From: Berberis thunbergii
Lineage: Eukaryota; Streptophyta; Magnoliopsida; Ranunculales; Berberidaceae
Length of the DNA: 64,000 nt
Assembly: GCA_003290165.1 (NCBI GenBank)
Contig: QNQO01001158.1
Coordinates: 300,857-364,856 of the forward strand
Reading direction: 5' to 3'
How positions within the stretch are numbered: the first letter of the stretch is position 1; each line of letters begins with the position of its first letter. Below are positions 1 through 11,004 of this stretch, piece after piece. The position numbers and the translations under genes are program-made. The notes beneath the pieces were generated by a model, which had not been told where the DNA came from, made no database searches, and saw only the letters and a list, made by a program, of their open reading frames with translations.

Positions 1-740
1 TGAGTGTTATCTTAGTCTTCTTCTTCTCCTCTTCAGAAATCGAGCTCGAGAAAAGAAGAAAGTGAGTTCTAGGGTTTGCTTTGCTGAAAGAAGAAAAAAA
101 AATAGATCAACAAAAAAAAATCAAACTGTTTTGTTTTGCTTTGCAGTGGAATTTCAACACTATCCTCAAAAGTATATTTACTAAATTACATTTTTTAATA
201 AAACTAATAACCAGTCATGAACATCATCCTCATTGTACTCATCTTCCTTTATATATTTCACATAAATCTTACCTGAACATCATCCTCATAGTTTCATTTT
301 TACGTGGGTATTCCAACTTTTGTATCGTAAATTTTCTTTCTCCTTGCTCATAACATATTTGAATTGTATATTCTGAACATTTACAAATCTCAATATTTCG
401 ACATTACTGAAGAGTCTCTAAGGACAAAAATTAAAGCTTTCCAGCATATACATTCTAATCTTAGAATAGCTTAAACCATCCAAGTAGCTAAACCATGTAA
501 ACGAAGTTGTAAATTCCCAAACTACTACTCTAAATATATTCACTTTCCAATAAAGGAAACACCTCATATACAATATTTTAATCCTGAGATTAACTAGAAC
601 CCTAAACGGATGACAACCTAATTCAATTCAAGCAAAAGTAAGGATCCTCAAATAAAAATAACTTTCCAAGACATCAAAATTTCCCAAGTTGAAAACCCAC
701 TCACGAGAATCATGATTGAAGTTGAACAACAGAAGAAAAA
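1..740. other. AT-rich stretch without recognisable genes
   Basis: I see only short open frames without family motifs. If the CACTA reading is right, this is interior element sequence, possibly the intron after HIRA exon 1. Confidence 0.4.
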
Positions 741-799
741 ACTCAACTTGATTGTAATGAAATAACCAAAGATAAAACAAAGAATGAAAAAGAAGCTAC

Positions 800-907
800 C
801 TTGTGATCTCCTCCACCAGTTGCAAACCTGATGCCACCAGGTTGAATATCAATGGAGAAAATCTGCATTCCTTCATGCCTAACCCAACCTGGCTTCTCTG
901 CAATCAT
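800..907 (-). pseudogene. HIRA: HIRA histone chaperone, first coding exon only
   Basis: Read on the minus strand, ATG at 907-905 opens 36 codons beginning [18 protein letters not shown] and ending GGGDHK. A GT splice donor (798-799) follows directly. This is the conserved start of HIRA, a WD40 protein that deposits histone H3.3 with its partners in the nucleus. Only exon 1 is recognisable; I found no further WD40 exons in bases 1-790. Upstream of the ATG lies an AAGAAG-rich stretch that looks like a 5' UTR and runs into CACTA subterminal repeats. The likeliest reading is a fragment carried by the CACTA element. A real HIRA gene with its promoter replaced by a transposon end is the alternative. 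Confidence 0.75.
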
Positions 908-1440
908 CTTTGCTTCTAGGTATCTAAAATCCCACTTATTTTTCACTCTCCCAGCACTCAAAGAACAAAAGGGTACTCAAATCCCATGGTTTGGGATCAA
1001 AATAGGAAATGGGGTCATCATAGAAAAACTTATAAAGGTCAAATTTTGTGTGGGTTCTTGAAGGATTTTATTCTCTTGAAACAGATTTGAAGAAGAAGAA
1101 GATATCTAAAGAAGAAGAAGGATCTTACCTGGAAGGAGATCTGAACCAATTTTATGTTCTTCTTCAGCTCGATTCTCTCAAGATCTAAAGAAGAATAAGG
1201 AGAAGAAAAGTTTGAGAATCTGCTTCGGTTCTTCATGTTCTTCTTCAGTTTGTCCTCTCCTTTTTTCGTCATTCTTCTCCTCTGCGCCAAAGCTCTCTAA
1301 CTCTGATTTAGGTCGAAGCAAATTCTTTTTCGCAATGACAGCACCAAATTTTTTCGCCAAAGCGCGAAACCCATTTGCGCCAGAGCGCGAAATTACTCTC
1401 CAAATCACTCACTCGCAGGAGCGCGGCACGTGCAAAACGA
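908..1440 (-). other. GAAGAA-rich leader-like sequence upstream of HIRA exon 1
   Basis: On the minus strand this is rich in CTTCTT/GAAGAA runs with several overlapping short frames and no protein motif. It could be the captured 5' UTR and promoter of HIRA, merging into the CACTA subterminal repeat zone near 1440. Confidence 0.35.
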
Positions 1441-1922
1441 TTTAGTTTAGCAACGGTTGTTAGCCGTTGCACAATATAGCAACAGTTTTTGGCCGTAGCT
1501 AATGCACCCACGGTTTAGAGCCGTGGCCAACTATTTTTGTAGCCACGGTTTTAGGCCGTTGGCCACGCTATCCACGATTTTTAGCCGTGGCAAATAAACC
1601 AACGGCTTAGAGCCGTCGCCACCTCCCCGTAGCTAAACAAGCATTTTGGTGTAGTGAACGAGAATGGCAAAACTGTAATTTAACTCACCAATTTTTACAC
1701 GTGACAAGCATGGGTGAGATAAAGCAAAGGCTACATAGTCCAATGGGAAGACGCGGTGAGTGAATGTGGTGAGTGAATGTGAAGAATCTTTTAAGTGCGC
1801 GGCCCACTATAAGGATCAAAACAAGTCAAATCAGCACTTTTTGATAAGTTGGCTTTTAATAATATCGCGATGGCATCTTAAAGTAATATTCTTTTTTTGT
1901 TATAAAGTGTCAAATAAAAATT

Positions 1923-2032
1923 GAATACATACCCTACCAACTATTTGAATATTTCGCAAAATTTTAGTCAAAACCTTTTTTTGTTATAATGTATTGTGAC
2001 ATACTTTAGTGTCTAAGTAGGGGTATGTATTT
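1923..2032. repeat. small foldback sequence
   Basis: GAATACATACCCTAC (about 1923-1937) is mirrored by GTAGGGGTATGTATTTC (about 2016-2032). A TTTTTTTGTTATAA motif also occurs twice nearby in direct orientation. This may be a short MITE remnant. No target duplication was established. Confidence 0.35.
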
Positions 2033-2598
2033 CATGGAATGTAGCTCAATTTATGTTCATATGAGTTACAAAAAAAAATTAAAAAAAATACGTTTGACCA
2101 TGTCGCCAAGTCCTATTTTTTTTGAAAATTGTCGATTCGCTGTGTTGTATCTGTGTCTGACACGACACGCGTATCCGAGTCCATGCATCATTGGAGAGGA
2201 GATTGCAAGGGATATAATAGATCTGGGGGTTTTGGGAGAGGAGATGAAAAGGGAAAGCAAAAGCTTCAAGGGAGAAAACTTCAAGTTGTTTCTGTTTTTC
2301 GGGAGAGGAGATGAAAATGGAGAAAGCTTACCGTTTCCTCTCTTTTTTGGGTTGCTCAAATCTCTCCTCTAACACGTGCTAGAGAGCCTCCCGTAGCGTT
2401 GGGGCTTGGCTCTCTAGACTTTTTGGTGTGAAAGAAAAGTGGTGTTAGGTGAGAATATTTGGTTTCTCTTTTGGTACTTTTTGTACTTTTTTTTTTAAAG
2501 ATTTAGGATGTTTATAGGCTTTATTTAGGTTGTTTAGAATGTCATGATAGGGTTACAGGTGATAAAGTTGGTTTAAGCGCTTCCAGTTTGTAGGGGGT

Positions 2599-3136
2599 CA
2601 GGGGCGGAGCCAAGATTGTTGACAAAAGGGGGCAAAAAAAGTTCGAAAAGACCAACTTACCCCTGAAAGTGGTTTTCAGAACCAAACGAAGATTTTTTTC
2701 TTTTTAACTCCCAACAAACCCACCCTCACCAACCCTCTCACTCTCTCTTATTCATCTTCTCTTATATTTTCTCTCCCTCACAAACCCTTTCTCACTCTAT
2801 GATCTCTCAACTCCGCCTCTCATCTCATTCCTCTTATATTTTCACTCCCAATTCGCTCAACTTCGTAGTAGTTGGCTATATCGAACCCTGAAACACAAAC
2901 ATATCGGTAGCAGAGATTTGTGTAGAAAGGGGGGGGGGAGAGGGGAGAACCTAAACTTTTAAAATAATCCATAATTTAATTTTTAGTGGAGTTAAGAGCC
3001 AAGATTGTATACAAAATGGGACAATCTAAACTTTTAAAGGGGGGCAATATAAAAAAATATGAGTAATTTAGTGGAATTTTTCAGAAAGATAAGGGAGGCA
3101 ACTGACCCCCTTAGCTAAAGGGTAGATCCGCCCATG
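2599..3136. mobile_element. hAT-like non-autonomous element (~540 bp)
   Basis: The left end CAGGGGCGGAGCC and the right end GGATCCGCCCATG form imperfect terminal inverted repeats starting CAKGGGCGGA, the hAT style. The flanking 8-mers TAGGGGGT (2591-2598) and GTGGGGGT (3137-3144) agree at 6 of 8 positions, consistent with an aged 8-bp target duplication. The interior has no coding potential. It holds a CT-rich block (about 2700-2830), a poly-G stretch near 2930 and a repeated GGAGCCAAGATTG-like motif near 3000. Confidence 0.6.
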
Positions 3137-4430
3137 GTGGGGGTGGGCAGAGAGCTCTAGGAGATTTCAGGCTTTATTTTAGGCAATAATGTTAGTTTAG
3201 GTGCTTTTATTTTATTTAACTGATAAACCTAGCCAAGATGTGAAATCCCATAGGTTATTATTTGAGGAATAGAGTTGTTTTAGGGTTGGATGATATTATT
3301 TTCCAATACGTGTGTTCCTCTATTTGAAAAACCTACATCCCTAGTTCACAAGGTCCAACGATCTCGTGTCAATATTTATTTGCAGCGATGATAATCTCTT
3401 AATGCTTTCACCAGCTAGCCTGTAGCAGCGATGATAATCTCTCAATATTTATGTGCAAAAAATGATGGCACACATCCCGAGGTGGGTGAACGGTCCCCCC
3501 CCTCCACCTCCCTCCCCTCGCTGTTTTCCTCGCCATGTAGAATAACTCTTTTTTTAATCCTTCTCCCCAGCTCACCCAAGACCATTTCCGCCTAAACCAA
3601 ATTTGTCCCTTTTGATAGCATAGTTTTGCTTAAGTGCATGTACCGTAACCGTGTACTAAGTTTCCATAATTCTTCTCCAAATTAATATACTTCTCTTCCT
3701 CATTTTCATTCTATCAATTTATTTATTCTCTTAATAACATGTGTTGTTGTATTAGTATTAGCTCATAGTTCCCTTGCTAACAACAGATTATGTTTCAAAA
3801 TTGATGAAGGAGACAAATAAGAAGAGGAGCAGGAGAAGTTACAGGTGATGGTGGCAGTGGTACTTGGGTGAATTGGGGACGATGGATGGATGGTTTAATT
3901 TGTAATATTTTAGTTTTGATTTTGTTGATTTGTGGAGATTAAACTCTTTTACAAACTTGAGTTTGGCGAACCCAACATAGCTTCTTTAAAAAGTCCCAAC
4001 TCCAAGTTGTACATTAGTCCCTGGTACCATCAGGGTATTTACACTATACCTACTTAACTAGTCTTCATCTAGTCCGGACGCTATTCAAACTTGACCATGT
4101 ACCACCATAGGTCAATGGTTCAAGTACTTTTTATGATCATTTTGTTCACCGCCACCAACCGAACACATGCCACCATAGGACATATTTTTGGATCCACTTT
4201 AGGATAGTCTTGAAGCTCCATTCCAGAAATTTGCGCGCACACACATTGGAATTTTGCTCCTCTTCCCCTCAACTAACCGACCACCTAGCAGAGGCCGATT
4301 CCAACACACACCCAACCCATCTCTTACAGCTGATTGAAATTCACCCATGACTGCTGATCCGCTGCTTGCTTAATTCTTTTGCCTCCATTGTTGTTGCTCA
4401 TTCCCACAATAACAGAGTATTCATCTGATC
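3137..4430. other. AT-rich intergenic DNA, nothing recognised
   Basis: No family motif or structural RNA was seen. A short local duplication, GCAGCGATGATAATCTCT, occurs at about 3383 and 3425. Confidence 0.4.
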
Positions 4431-4431
4431 A

Positions 4432-4748
4432 TGGTCGTGGAAGTAGCAACAGCATCTCTTTCTCTTTCAGGTAAGTTTGTGTTGTTTTTGTGCCTAGATA
4501 CTCTTTTTTATTTATATCGAAGTGAGTTACCAGCAAGCACTAGTAGTGTAATATAATTGTTCTTCTTTGGGTTGTGTCAGTGTCACCCATTTCAACTTTT
4601 TCTTATTAGCTTATATTGCCCGGCCTCACTCATGTTTTACTTTCATGATAACAGCAGTGAGGATGAGGAAATCTCACATCGGCAGCTAAGGGGGCCTGGA
4701 TTATTTTTCTTAGCTTCAGAGGCAGCTAACTTGCCACATCCTTCTAAG
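4432..4748 (+). pseudogene. possible exon remnants of an unrecognised gene
   Basis: ATG at 4432 opens a 13-codon frame (MVVEVATASLSLS) that reaches a CAG/GTAAG-like donor near 4472. Further on, a 30-odd-codon frame with an acidic start (SSEDEEISHRQLRGPG, from about 4652) ends at AAG/GTATGCC near 4748. The two do not join in frame at obvious splice sites. I do not recognise the family. It may be a broken host gene next to the Pack-MULE insertion, or chance. Confidence 0.25.
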
Positions 4749-5085
4749 GTATGCCTTGCTACCTCACCTCACTTTCATCTTAATTTCAACTGTGCTATGC
4801 AAGTCAGCCTTAGTCTACACTTTGTGCTGGGGCTAACATCGTTACCTGTTGACAAATATTACAATTCAGAGCAATGCTTCAATACATTCACAAAAAGTTA
4901 CCACGAAATGTAATTTACAACCTTATATAGAGTGAGTAGTTATAAAGTTACTATCATGTGACCAAAATTACTACTCAGTTAGTTACTAACATGTCATACA
5001 AAAGTTATTATTCCAAATTCACAAAAATTATAACTCTGGAAAATCTAAAATTACCTGGATCCACCATACATCCAAAACCTTAAAA

Positions 5086-5155
5086 GAATTTTTTATTAAT
5101 TTCAATCCGTCTAATATTGGGACTTGGGATTCCATTGGTTTGTATTAATTTCAAA
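5086..5155. repeat. left half of a ~49-bp minisatellite split by the Pack-MULE
   Basis: A unit containing GACTTGGGATTCCATTGGTTTG followed by TTAATTTCAA occurs here and again at 17562-17680 in the same orientation, directly on the other side of the Pack-MULE. The element therefore appears to have inserted into a short tandem array. Confidence 0.6.
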
Positions 5156-5356
5156 GGGAGATTCTAGCTGGCCTGGGTCAGCGCCTGGGTGGCTGCCTGG
5201 GAGGCTCCTTGGCATGTGCCAAGGAGGGTGTCTTGCACATGCCACTAAAGTTTCAAAAAAAAAAAAAAAAAAAAGCGGGAAATGAAATTTGAACTTTCTT
5301 GCTGAAATTTAAGAGGGAGGGATGGATAAAAAAACAGAGAAAAACAGAGAGAGGAG

Positions 5357-6511
5357 TTGATTGGAGCCATGATTTTGGTATAAAGGATGACGTGGAACGT
5401 GTTTGTGATGGTTTTATTGAGATTTCTGAGAACAACATTGCGCAAGAGAAACTCCAGGGAAGCATAGCTCTCACTCCTGCAAATAGGGAAGTTAAAGTTC
5501 CAGTCACAACTTCAAGGTCAGCAAAGCGGCGAAGACGTACTAGAAGTAATATGAACAAGGAACAAGTCGAGCATCAGAGGATAACCCACATTGTAGTTGA
5601 ACGTAACCGTCGCAAGCAGATGAGCGAGTACCTCACTGTCCTCCGCTCTTTGATGCCACCTTCGTACATTAGCAAGGTCTTTCTCCCCGTCCCTACTGCG
5701 AATGCTCTCTTACTTTCAATTGTTTTCTTAGATTAAACATGCACTGGGACATTTGATTTAACAAAGTGTCCCTTAGTATCTAGTTTACTTCACAAACTAA
5801 CTTTGATAGGTTTACTCTATATATTCAGAGTGACCAAGCCTCTATAGTTGAAGGAGCCATTAATTTTGTCAAAGAGCTTGAACAATGCCTCCAATCATTT
5901 GAGGCGCAAAAGATAATAAAACATGGATTCAAGGGTATTTTGACGTCTCCTTTCGCAGACTTCTTCACCTTCCCTCAGTATTCTTCATGTTCTACTAGGG
6001 AATGGGTTGGGGAGAAGCATTCATCGATTGCTGATATCAAAGTAACAATGGTGGAATGCCATGCAAACCTCAATGTACTAACTAGGAGACAACCAAAGCA
6101 GATGTTGAAGATAGTTTACAAGTTTCAAAGCCTACACCTCACAATCCTACACCTCAACGTTACAACAACTATTGATGAGATGGTTCTCTACTCCTTCAGC
6201 ATTAAGGTTTGTTTCAAGAGTGTTATTATTGATATCCAGGCCTAGCCCGGATGTGTCCAAGGGCTCCCACTTATGATTAGCATTTTCCATAGTGAAATTA
6301 TTTACCATGACAGGGAGAACCTTGCTACTTTCTCTAAGTGTATTTGGTTTCAATTAATAGCAATTTTCTAATATGCTCAATTTGTTAATTTGTTCTAATG
6401 CTCTCGTGACAGGTTGAGGAAGGGTGCCAATTCAGATCAGTTGATGAAGTTGCTATTGTGACTCAACAGATGCTTCTCAGGATTCAAGAGGAGGCTACAA
6501 TATTGAGTTGA
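5357..6511 (+). pseudogene. subgroup Ia bHLH transcription factor (bHLH94/96-like), start exon lost
   Basis: Three exons can be read: about 5357-5676, 5829-6206 and 6413-6511 (stop TGA), with GT/AG introns in phase 0. They encode a basic region with [20 protein letters not shown], a loop, and helix 2 with DQASIVEGAINFVKELEQ. A C-terminal ACT-like part follows and ends near EEATILS. These are features of plant subgroup Ia bHLH factors, DNA-binding regulators in the nucleus. The usual MALEAV start is missing: 246 bp present in the inverted copy (7888-8133) are absent here. The first in-frame ATG is only near 5551, just before the basic region. The exons are otherwise open, so a truncated but DNA-binding product is conceivable. 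Because the gene lies inside the Pack-MULE, I treat it as captured. Confidence 0.8.
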
Positions 6512-7168
6512 ATAAATCTAGCTAATTTCGTTGTTGTTTCATGAAGTTACATTGCTGTCGTCGAAACCAAATTTTGTTGAAAAAGTGCTAGTTCAGTCCG
6601 TATTTTGTCTGAATTAGCTTACATTGATCATGTTTTAAGTCTGAATTAGTCCTACTCAAAACTGTGAAGAGTAATAGATAGGCATTGATCATCAACCAGG
6701 GAGCAAATGAAAGTAGCTTTTATTAATGACTTGGAGCTTTTAGTACTGAGACATTAAGGGGTATGCATTCAACGGGCTTTATGTACAATTGAAATTTAAA
6801 GCAACATTCAGAACCAAATAATTACTTAAATTTAGAGGAAAAAATAAAATACGTGAACAATCATTTACCATTAATATAACAGTAAGTGATTTATCATGAA
6901 CACCCTCTTGCATCATCGAGACGAAAACCTATCATCATAAAAAAAACAATATCATATATCATGATTCATTTTTCAAACCTTGGAAAGAACCGAGTAATTT
7001 TGGGTTTGACAGTTTCTTAGTTCTGCGCAAGAGTTAAGAACTTGTAACAATTCATCGGGCATTTTTTTTCTGAATCATCATCATCTTTTCCTTCAAAATT
7101 TAGGGACACCCATTTTGTTTAGAGCATCCAAGACATACAAATATCTCTATCCCAAAACTTAAATTACT
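6512..7168. other. non-coding interior of the Pack-MULE between two captured genes
   Basis: This is AT-rich sequence without a recognised motif. It probably holds the 3' UTR of the bHLH piece (left) and of the RING-H2 piece (right), which face each other. Confidence 0.4.
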
Positions 7169-7729
7169 TCACAAAGGAAGAATTGAATTTCGGTCACGTC
7201 TATCCGATCTTGACAACAAGAGCTTCCCACCACTCGAAAATGATCTCTTCATGGAAACAGCTAGCTTATCAAATGTTCTTCCTTTAGAAGAAGATCTACC
7301 AATCAGGCTTGCAGGAGAAACCCCCATAGATATCGATCTTCTCATCCACTTTATCTGCTTCTCATCCAACCTTTGCAAATCATTTGGCACTTGAGAAGGA
7401 AAATCTTCATTCACCACTGAGGAAGGCACAACTTCATTGGTGTCACGACCCATTCCTCCTCCTCCACTCCCAGAACTCTCATTGATTTGGGGTTCTTCCG
7501 GAGGCTCCGAACTATTCAAATTCGAAGACCGACTAGCTGTAGAAAGGATTTGGGCGCGACAAAGAGGACAACTTGTATGTGATCTTAACCAAGTATCAAT
7601 ACAGGGGAGGTGAAAAGCATGACTACACTTGGGGAAGAGTCTGAGACTCTCATCTTCATCGAACTCACCAAGGCAAACCAAGCACTCGGTCCCTTCAACA
7701 AGACCATCTCCTTTCTTATACTTGAACAT
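7169..7729 (-). pseudogene. ATL-type RING-H2 E3 ubiquitin ligase, C-terminal half
   Basis: The 186-residue frame carries a complete RING-H2 domain: CLVCLGEF, then [14 protein letters not shown], then CPLCRA, with C and H spacing of the ATL class. Family members sit in membranes through an N-terminal helix and pass ubiquitin from an E2 to substrates. The membrane helix is absent: homology begins a few codons upstream ([14 protein letters not shown], about 7770-7730) and then switches abruptly to bHLH sequence. A GLD-like ATL N-terminus is not seen anywhere nearby. The rest is a Ser/Arg-rich tail. Both this and the bHLH part lie inside the Pack-MULE. The RING frame itself is intact, so an RNA from the hybrid could yield a soluble RING protein. 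Confidence 0.8.
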
Positions 7730-7775
7730 AGCAATTGAGTTAATAATGGATTGCTCAAGACCAACAGTATTAATA

Positions 7776-7959
7776 TGCTTCCCTGGAGTTTCTCTTGCGC
7801 AATGTTGTTCTCAGAAATCTCAATAAAACCATCACAAACACGTTCCACGTCATCCTTTATACCAAAATCATGGCTCCAATCAACTCCTTCCCAGTAGGGC
7901 AAGTCTTTGCAACCATAGCTGAAGAGGTCATTTTGGAAAGCAACGGCTTCTAATGCCAT
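7776..7959 (-). pseudogene. first exon of the bHLH gene, inverted copy fused to the RING-H2 piece
   Basis: The minus strand has ATG at 7959-7957 starting MALEAVAFQNDLFSYGC, then the stretch [20 protein letters not shown] that also occurs on plus at 5357-5466. The copy stops within QGSI and continues as RING-H2 sequence. The shared bases at the join are about GGAAGCATA. Across the join the bHLH frame is not the RING frame, so the fusion is out of frame. About 165 bp upstream of the ATG (to about 8130) look like 5' UTR or promoter of the source gene. The copy supplies the start codon that the plus-strand bHLH piece lacks. Confidence 0.75.
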
Positions 7960-8250
7960 CTTCCTGTACATTAAAGAACAAATGATCAAGCAGAGGAATC
8001 GATGGAATGTTTCTTACTTGGACAACACATTTGAGAGGCAGATCAAACTCTACCTACCCTTTTTTCTAAGAAAAACACATTGTGTACCAACAAATTGCTT
8101 CTTTATAATATGGAGATCCCGAGCTCGTCCTCCTCTCTCTGTTTTTCTCTGTTTTTTTTATCCATCCCTCCCTCTTAAATTTCAGCAAAAAAGTTCAAAT
8201 TTCATTTCTCGCTTTTTTTTTTTTTTGAAACTTTAGTGGCATGTGCAAGA

Positions 8251-10204
8251 TGATATTCACATAATTATTACATAATATATCCCTTAATTTATATATGTTA
8301 GTGTTTCGATTATTATAATTTATAATAATTATTTCGTTTTCATGTCTTGGCAGGAATTTGAGCGTTAACGATGAAATGGTATTAAGGCGACAGACAATTG
8401 GTCAATTCTAGTGGTGGTACAAAGCAGAGAGTCACATATCTAAACCTAACCCTAGTAAACCTAGATCCACCTAAATTAGCCTAAGCCCAAATCAAAAATA
8501 CTAACCTAAAAACCCAAGCCCAAGATAATAGAACCCTATTTAGCTCCCCTAATCTTAGAGAAAAGGGATCTCTTATTCTCTCCTCTTCCACAGCCCCTCT
8601 CCCCTCATCTCTTTTCCAACCACCACACCACCCTGCCGGCAATCCTCGCTCGATAGGAGAGCCGGCAGCGCGATAATACCGCCATCACCACCTCCTCCTC
8701 GTCCTCTACCATCAACCGCCACCTCCTCACCCTCTCTCTGTTCCATCATCCTCACCGCCGCCATCCACCGAGCACCACCTCAGCCGTCGCCGCGAAACAG
8801 AGTCGCAACCACCGCGACTCTGTTCCGCCTCGCCACACAGCCTTCTCCTCTTCTCTCGGTTTCTCTTCGTCTCTCCCTCCTCCAATTCTCTCTCTCTGCT
8901 CCAACCTCGCCACCAGACCACGCAATAACCACCACCACCACAACAGGCCAAGAAATTCATCGACAGAGCCACCAACCTCGCCGCGAAACAGAGCCGCACC
9001 GCGACTCTGTTTTGTCTCGCGACAGAGCTTGCTCCTCCCCTCTCTCAGCCTCTCTTCGTCTCGAGTTCCTCCTCTCACGACCACCGTCACGACCCGACCA
9101 AGCACCGCAACCACCACCTCGCGACAGAGCTCGCAACCGACTGAAACAGGGAATCTCTTCCCGATTTCTCTTCGGTTTTTGTTGCTGTTTTCTTGGTTTA
9201 TTTTCACTGTTTGCTCGTCTTTGCAGGTTCTAGGATCGATTTGAGGACGAGGGAGGCCGCGAGGAGCGAGAACGAGGCCGCGAGAGCCGCCGTATCGCTG
9301 GAGACGAAGGCGCAGCAGTGCGCGGAATTTGGGCGGGAGAAAACCGTTTTTCAAAACTGAAAAACAATTTTCACTATTCACACCCCAGGTATCTCTAAGA
9401 GCCACCACAGTGCCTCTAGCAGCCCTTTTCTCGGGATTCACGTCCGTGCAGAGATGAGTTGCGGCGTACCACATCACGAGGATATGACTACCACTACCAT
9501 GGATAGCTAAACCCTTCGCCAAGGCTACGATGAAACCACGGGATTTCCTAGAGTTTGTGTATTTAAATTTATTATTTACTTTATGCTTGAACGTTAAACA
9601 CATTTGATTTATGATTTTCAATAATTTGCTTTCACTGATTATATCCTGATTAATTATCTAGACTAGTCGGTAGTTAGAAATACTCTTTGTTGAAATTCAA
9701 AAGTCTAATTTAATCAATTAATCTGAATCTGTGATTGTGTGTGCCGTAAGAAGACACGCAATGCTAGGGATTAGGATTAGTTAAAATAAATCTGTGATTG
9801 TGTGTGCCGTAAGAAGACACGCAATTCTAGGGATTTATACCTATGCTGAAATCAATTGTGAACTTAGATTAATCTTTAGGTTAGTCATGTTAAATCTTGA
9901 AAACAATATTTTTAATTACACAAATCTCAAAGAACCTGTGGTGGATTCAATGCCTTGGTTTCCTTTCTCATATTCTTTAAAACCTTATATTTTGTTTTTT
10001 AATTTGATTTTTTAGTTTAGATATTTTAAATTGCTGTAACCCCATTTAAATTAGTTTAAATAAACCCTGAAATTTAATTGTAACCACAGTCCTTGTGGGA
10101 TCGACCTGTACTTGCCCTTGTCTACCAGTTAGACATTGTGCACTTGCAGTTATTAAAATTAGGTTAAATTAACCTATTTATTTAGGTTAGTTAAATCTGC
10201 ATCA
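8251..10204 (+). repeat. 5' LTR (~1.95 kb)
   Basis: Starts TGATATTCACATAATTATT and ends CTGCATCA, followed directly by the primer-binding site. A GC-rich, strongly strand-biased block (about 8560-9350) gives long but meaningless frames on both strands. A 63-bp tandem duplication lies at 9728-9835. Confidence 0.88.
9728..9835. repeat. 63-bp tandem duplication inside the LTR
   Basis: TCTGTGATTGTGTGTGCCG followed by TAAGAAGACACGCAA occurs twice, 63 bases apart. It is also present in the inverted LTR (about 15890-16000), so it predates the rearrangement. Confidence 0.75.
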
Positions 10205-10228
10205 AGTTTTTGGCACCGTTGCCGGGGA
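10205..10228 (+). promoter_or_regulatory. primer-binding site of the Gypsy element
   Basis: Directly after the LTR, TTTTTGGCACCGTTGCCGG resembles the TGGCGCCGTTGCCGGGGA primer-binding region typical of several plant Gypsy lineages (Athila/Tat type). Confidence 0.75.
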
Positions 10229-11004
10229 CTGTAGCGGTGTAATTGGATTTAAGAGTTTATTTTCACTAGTTTGTAGTTTAGGTTAAAAAAAAAATTAATA
10301 AATAAAAAAAAAATTTTATTAGGTCAGATATAAGATGGCTTTTGCTTTTAGGATAGGCTTGATTTTATTTTTTTTTGTTATTTCTTTTAAGTCTTAGAAG
10401 TTTTGATACTTGTTTTTGTTTTTTTTTATTATTTTTTGCAGGTTAAGGTAGGAAGCATATATTACAGATTACACGCTTCTCGAGAAAATTGAACGATCCT
10501 GCACACGTCAAGCAAAGTTTTTATTATTATTATTTTTATTTTGTGAGGAGAGTTTTTAATTTTATTTTCACCTCGTTTTACGAGTGTGTGGTGTAATAAT
10601 TTTTAAACTCTACTATTTCTCATTTTGTTTCATCACAAAAAAAAAAAACAAAAACAAAAAGCACATGGTTTGAATTGTTTACAGGTTGCTATCGCGTGGA
10701 CACTCTCAGAAGTTGGCGAGCCGTCAGGTGGACGGTGCTTCTGATCGACGTCAACTCGACTTCTACCCGGCGTCGCAAGTAACCCAAGAGAGGTTCACGC
10801 CGGAGGTAACTTCTTTCCACCGCATCTGCACGCGGTTTCTAAGTGGATTACTGTGTGTTTTATTTGCTAGGTACTTATCTAGGGTCATTTTTCATTCATC
10901 TTGCTTGCGCATCATATAGGCCTTGATTAGGTTTTACCATTTTTATTTTAGAGTTAGGTTATCTTCGTATATAGATTAGGCTTGCATAATTTAAAAAAAA
11001 AAAA

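Larger units (their letters stand above)
1..1656. mobile_element. CACTA element, right-hand part (left end outside window)
   Basis: The sequence ends at 1656 with TTTTGGTGTAGTG, the inverse of a CACTACACCAAAA terminus. The last ~215 bases (1440-1656) are packed with short inverted subterminal repeats of the type ACGGTTTTAGCCGTGGC, the usual layout for CACTA ends. The same repeat family recurs at the left end of the element at 57452. No matching left terminus lies upstream in the window, so how far the element reaches left is unknown. No transposase is visible. The 3 bases after the end are AAC, and the matching target duplication cannot be checked. Confidence is high for the terminus and lower for the claim that everything from base 1 belongs to the element. 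Confidence 0.7.

Noticed and set aside
5299..5736. A complete bHLH protein starting at 5299
   Set aside because: The frame at 5299 starts with TTG, not ATG, and its first residues come from the MULE TIR; the true start exon is missing from this copy.
8752..9621. 289-codon open frame on minus, mirrored by a 302-codon frame at 16096-17004
   Set aside because: Both lie wholly within LTR copies of the Gypsy element and the reading has no family motif; the GC-rich, strand-biased LTR block keeps frames open by composition.
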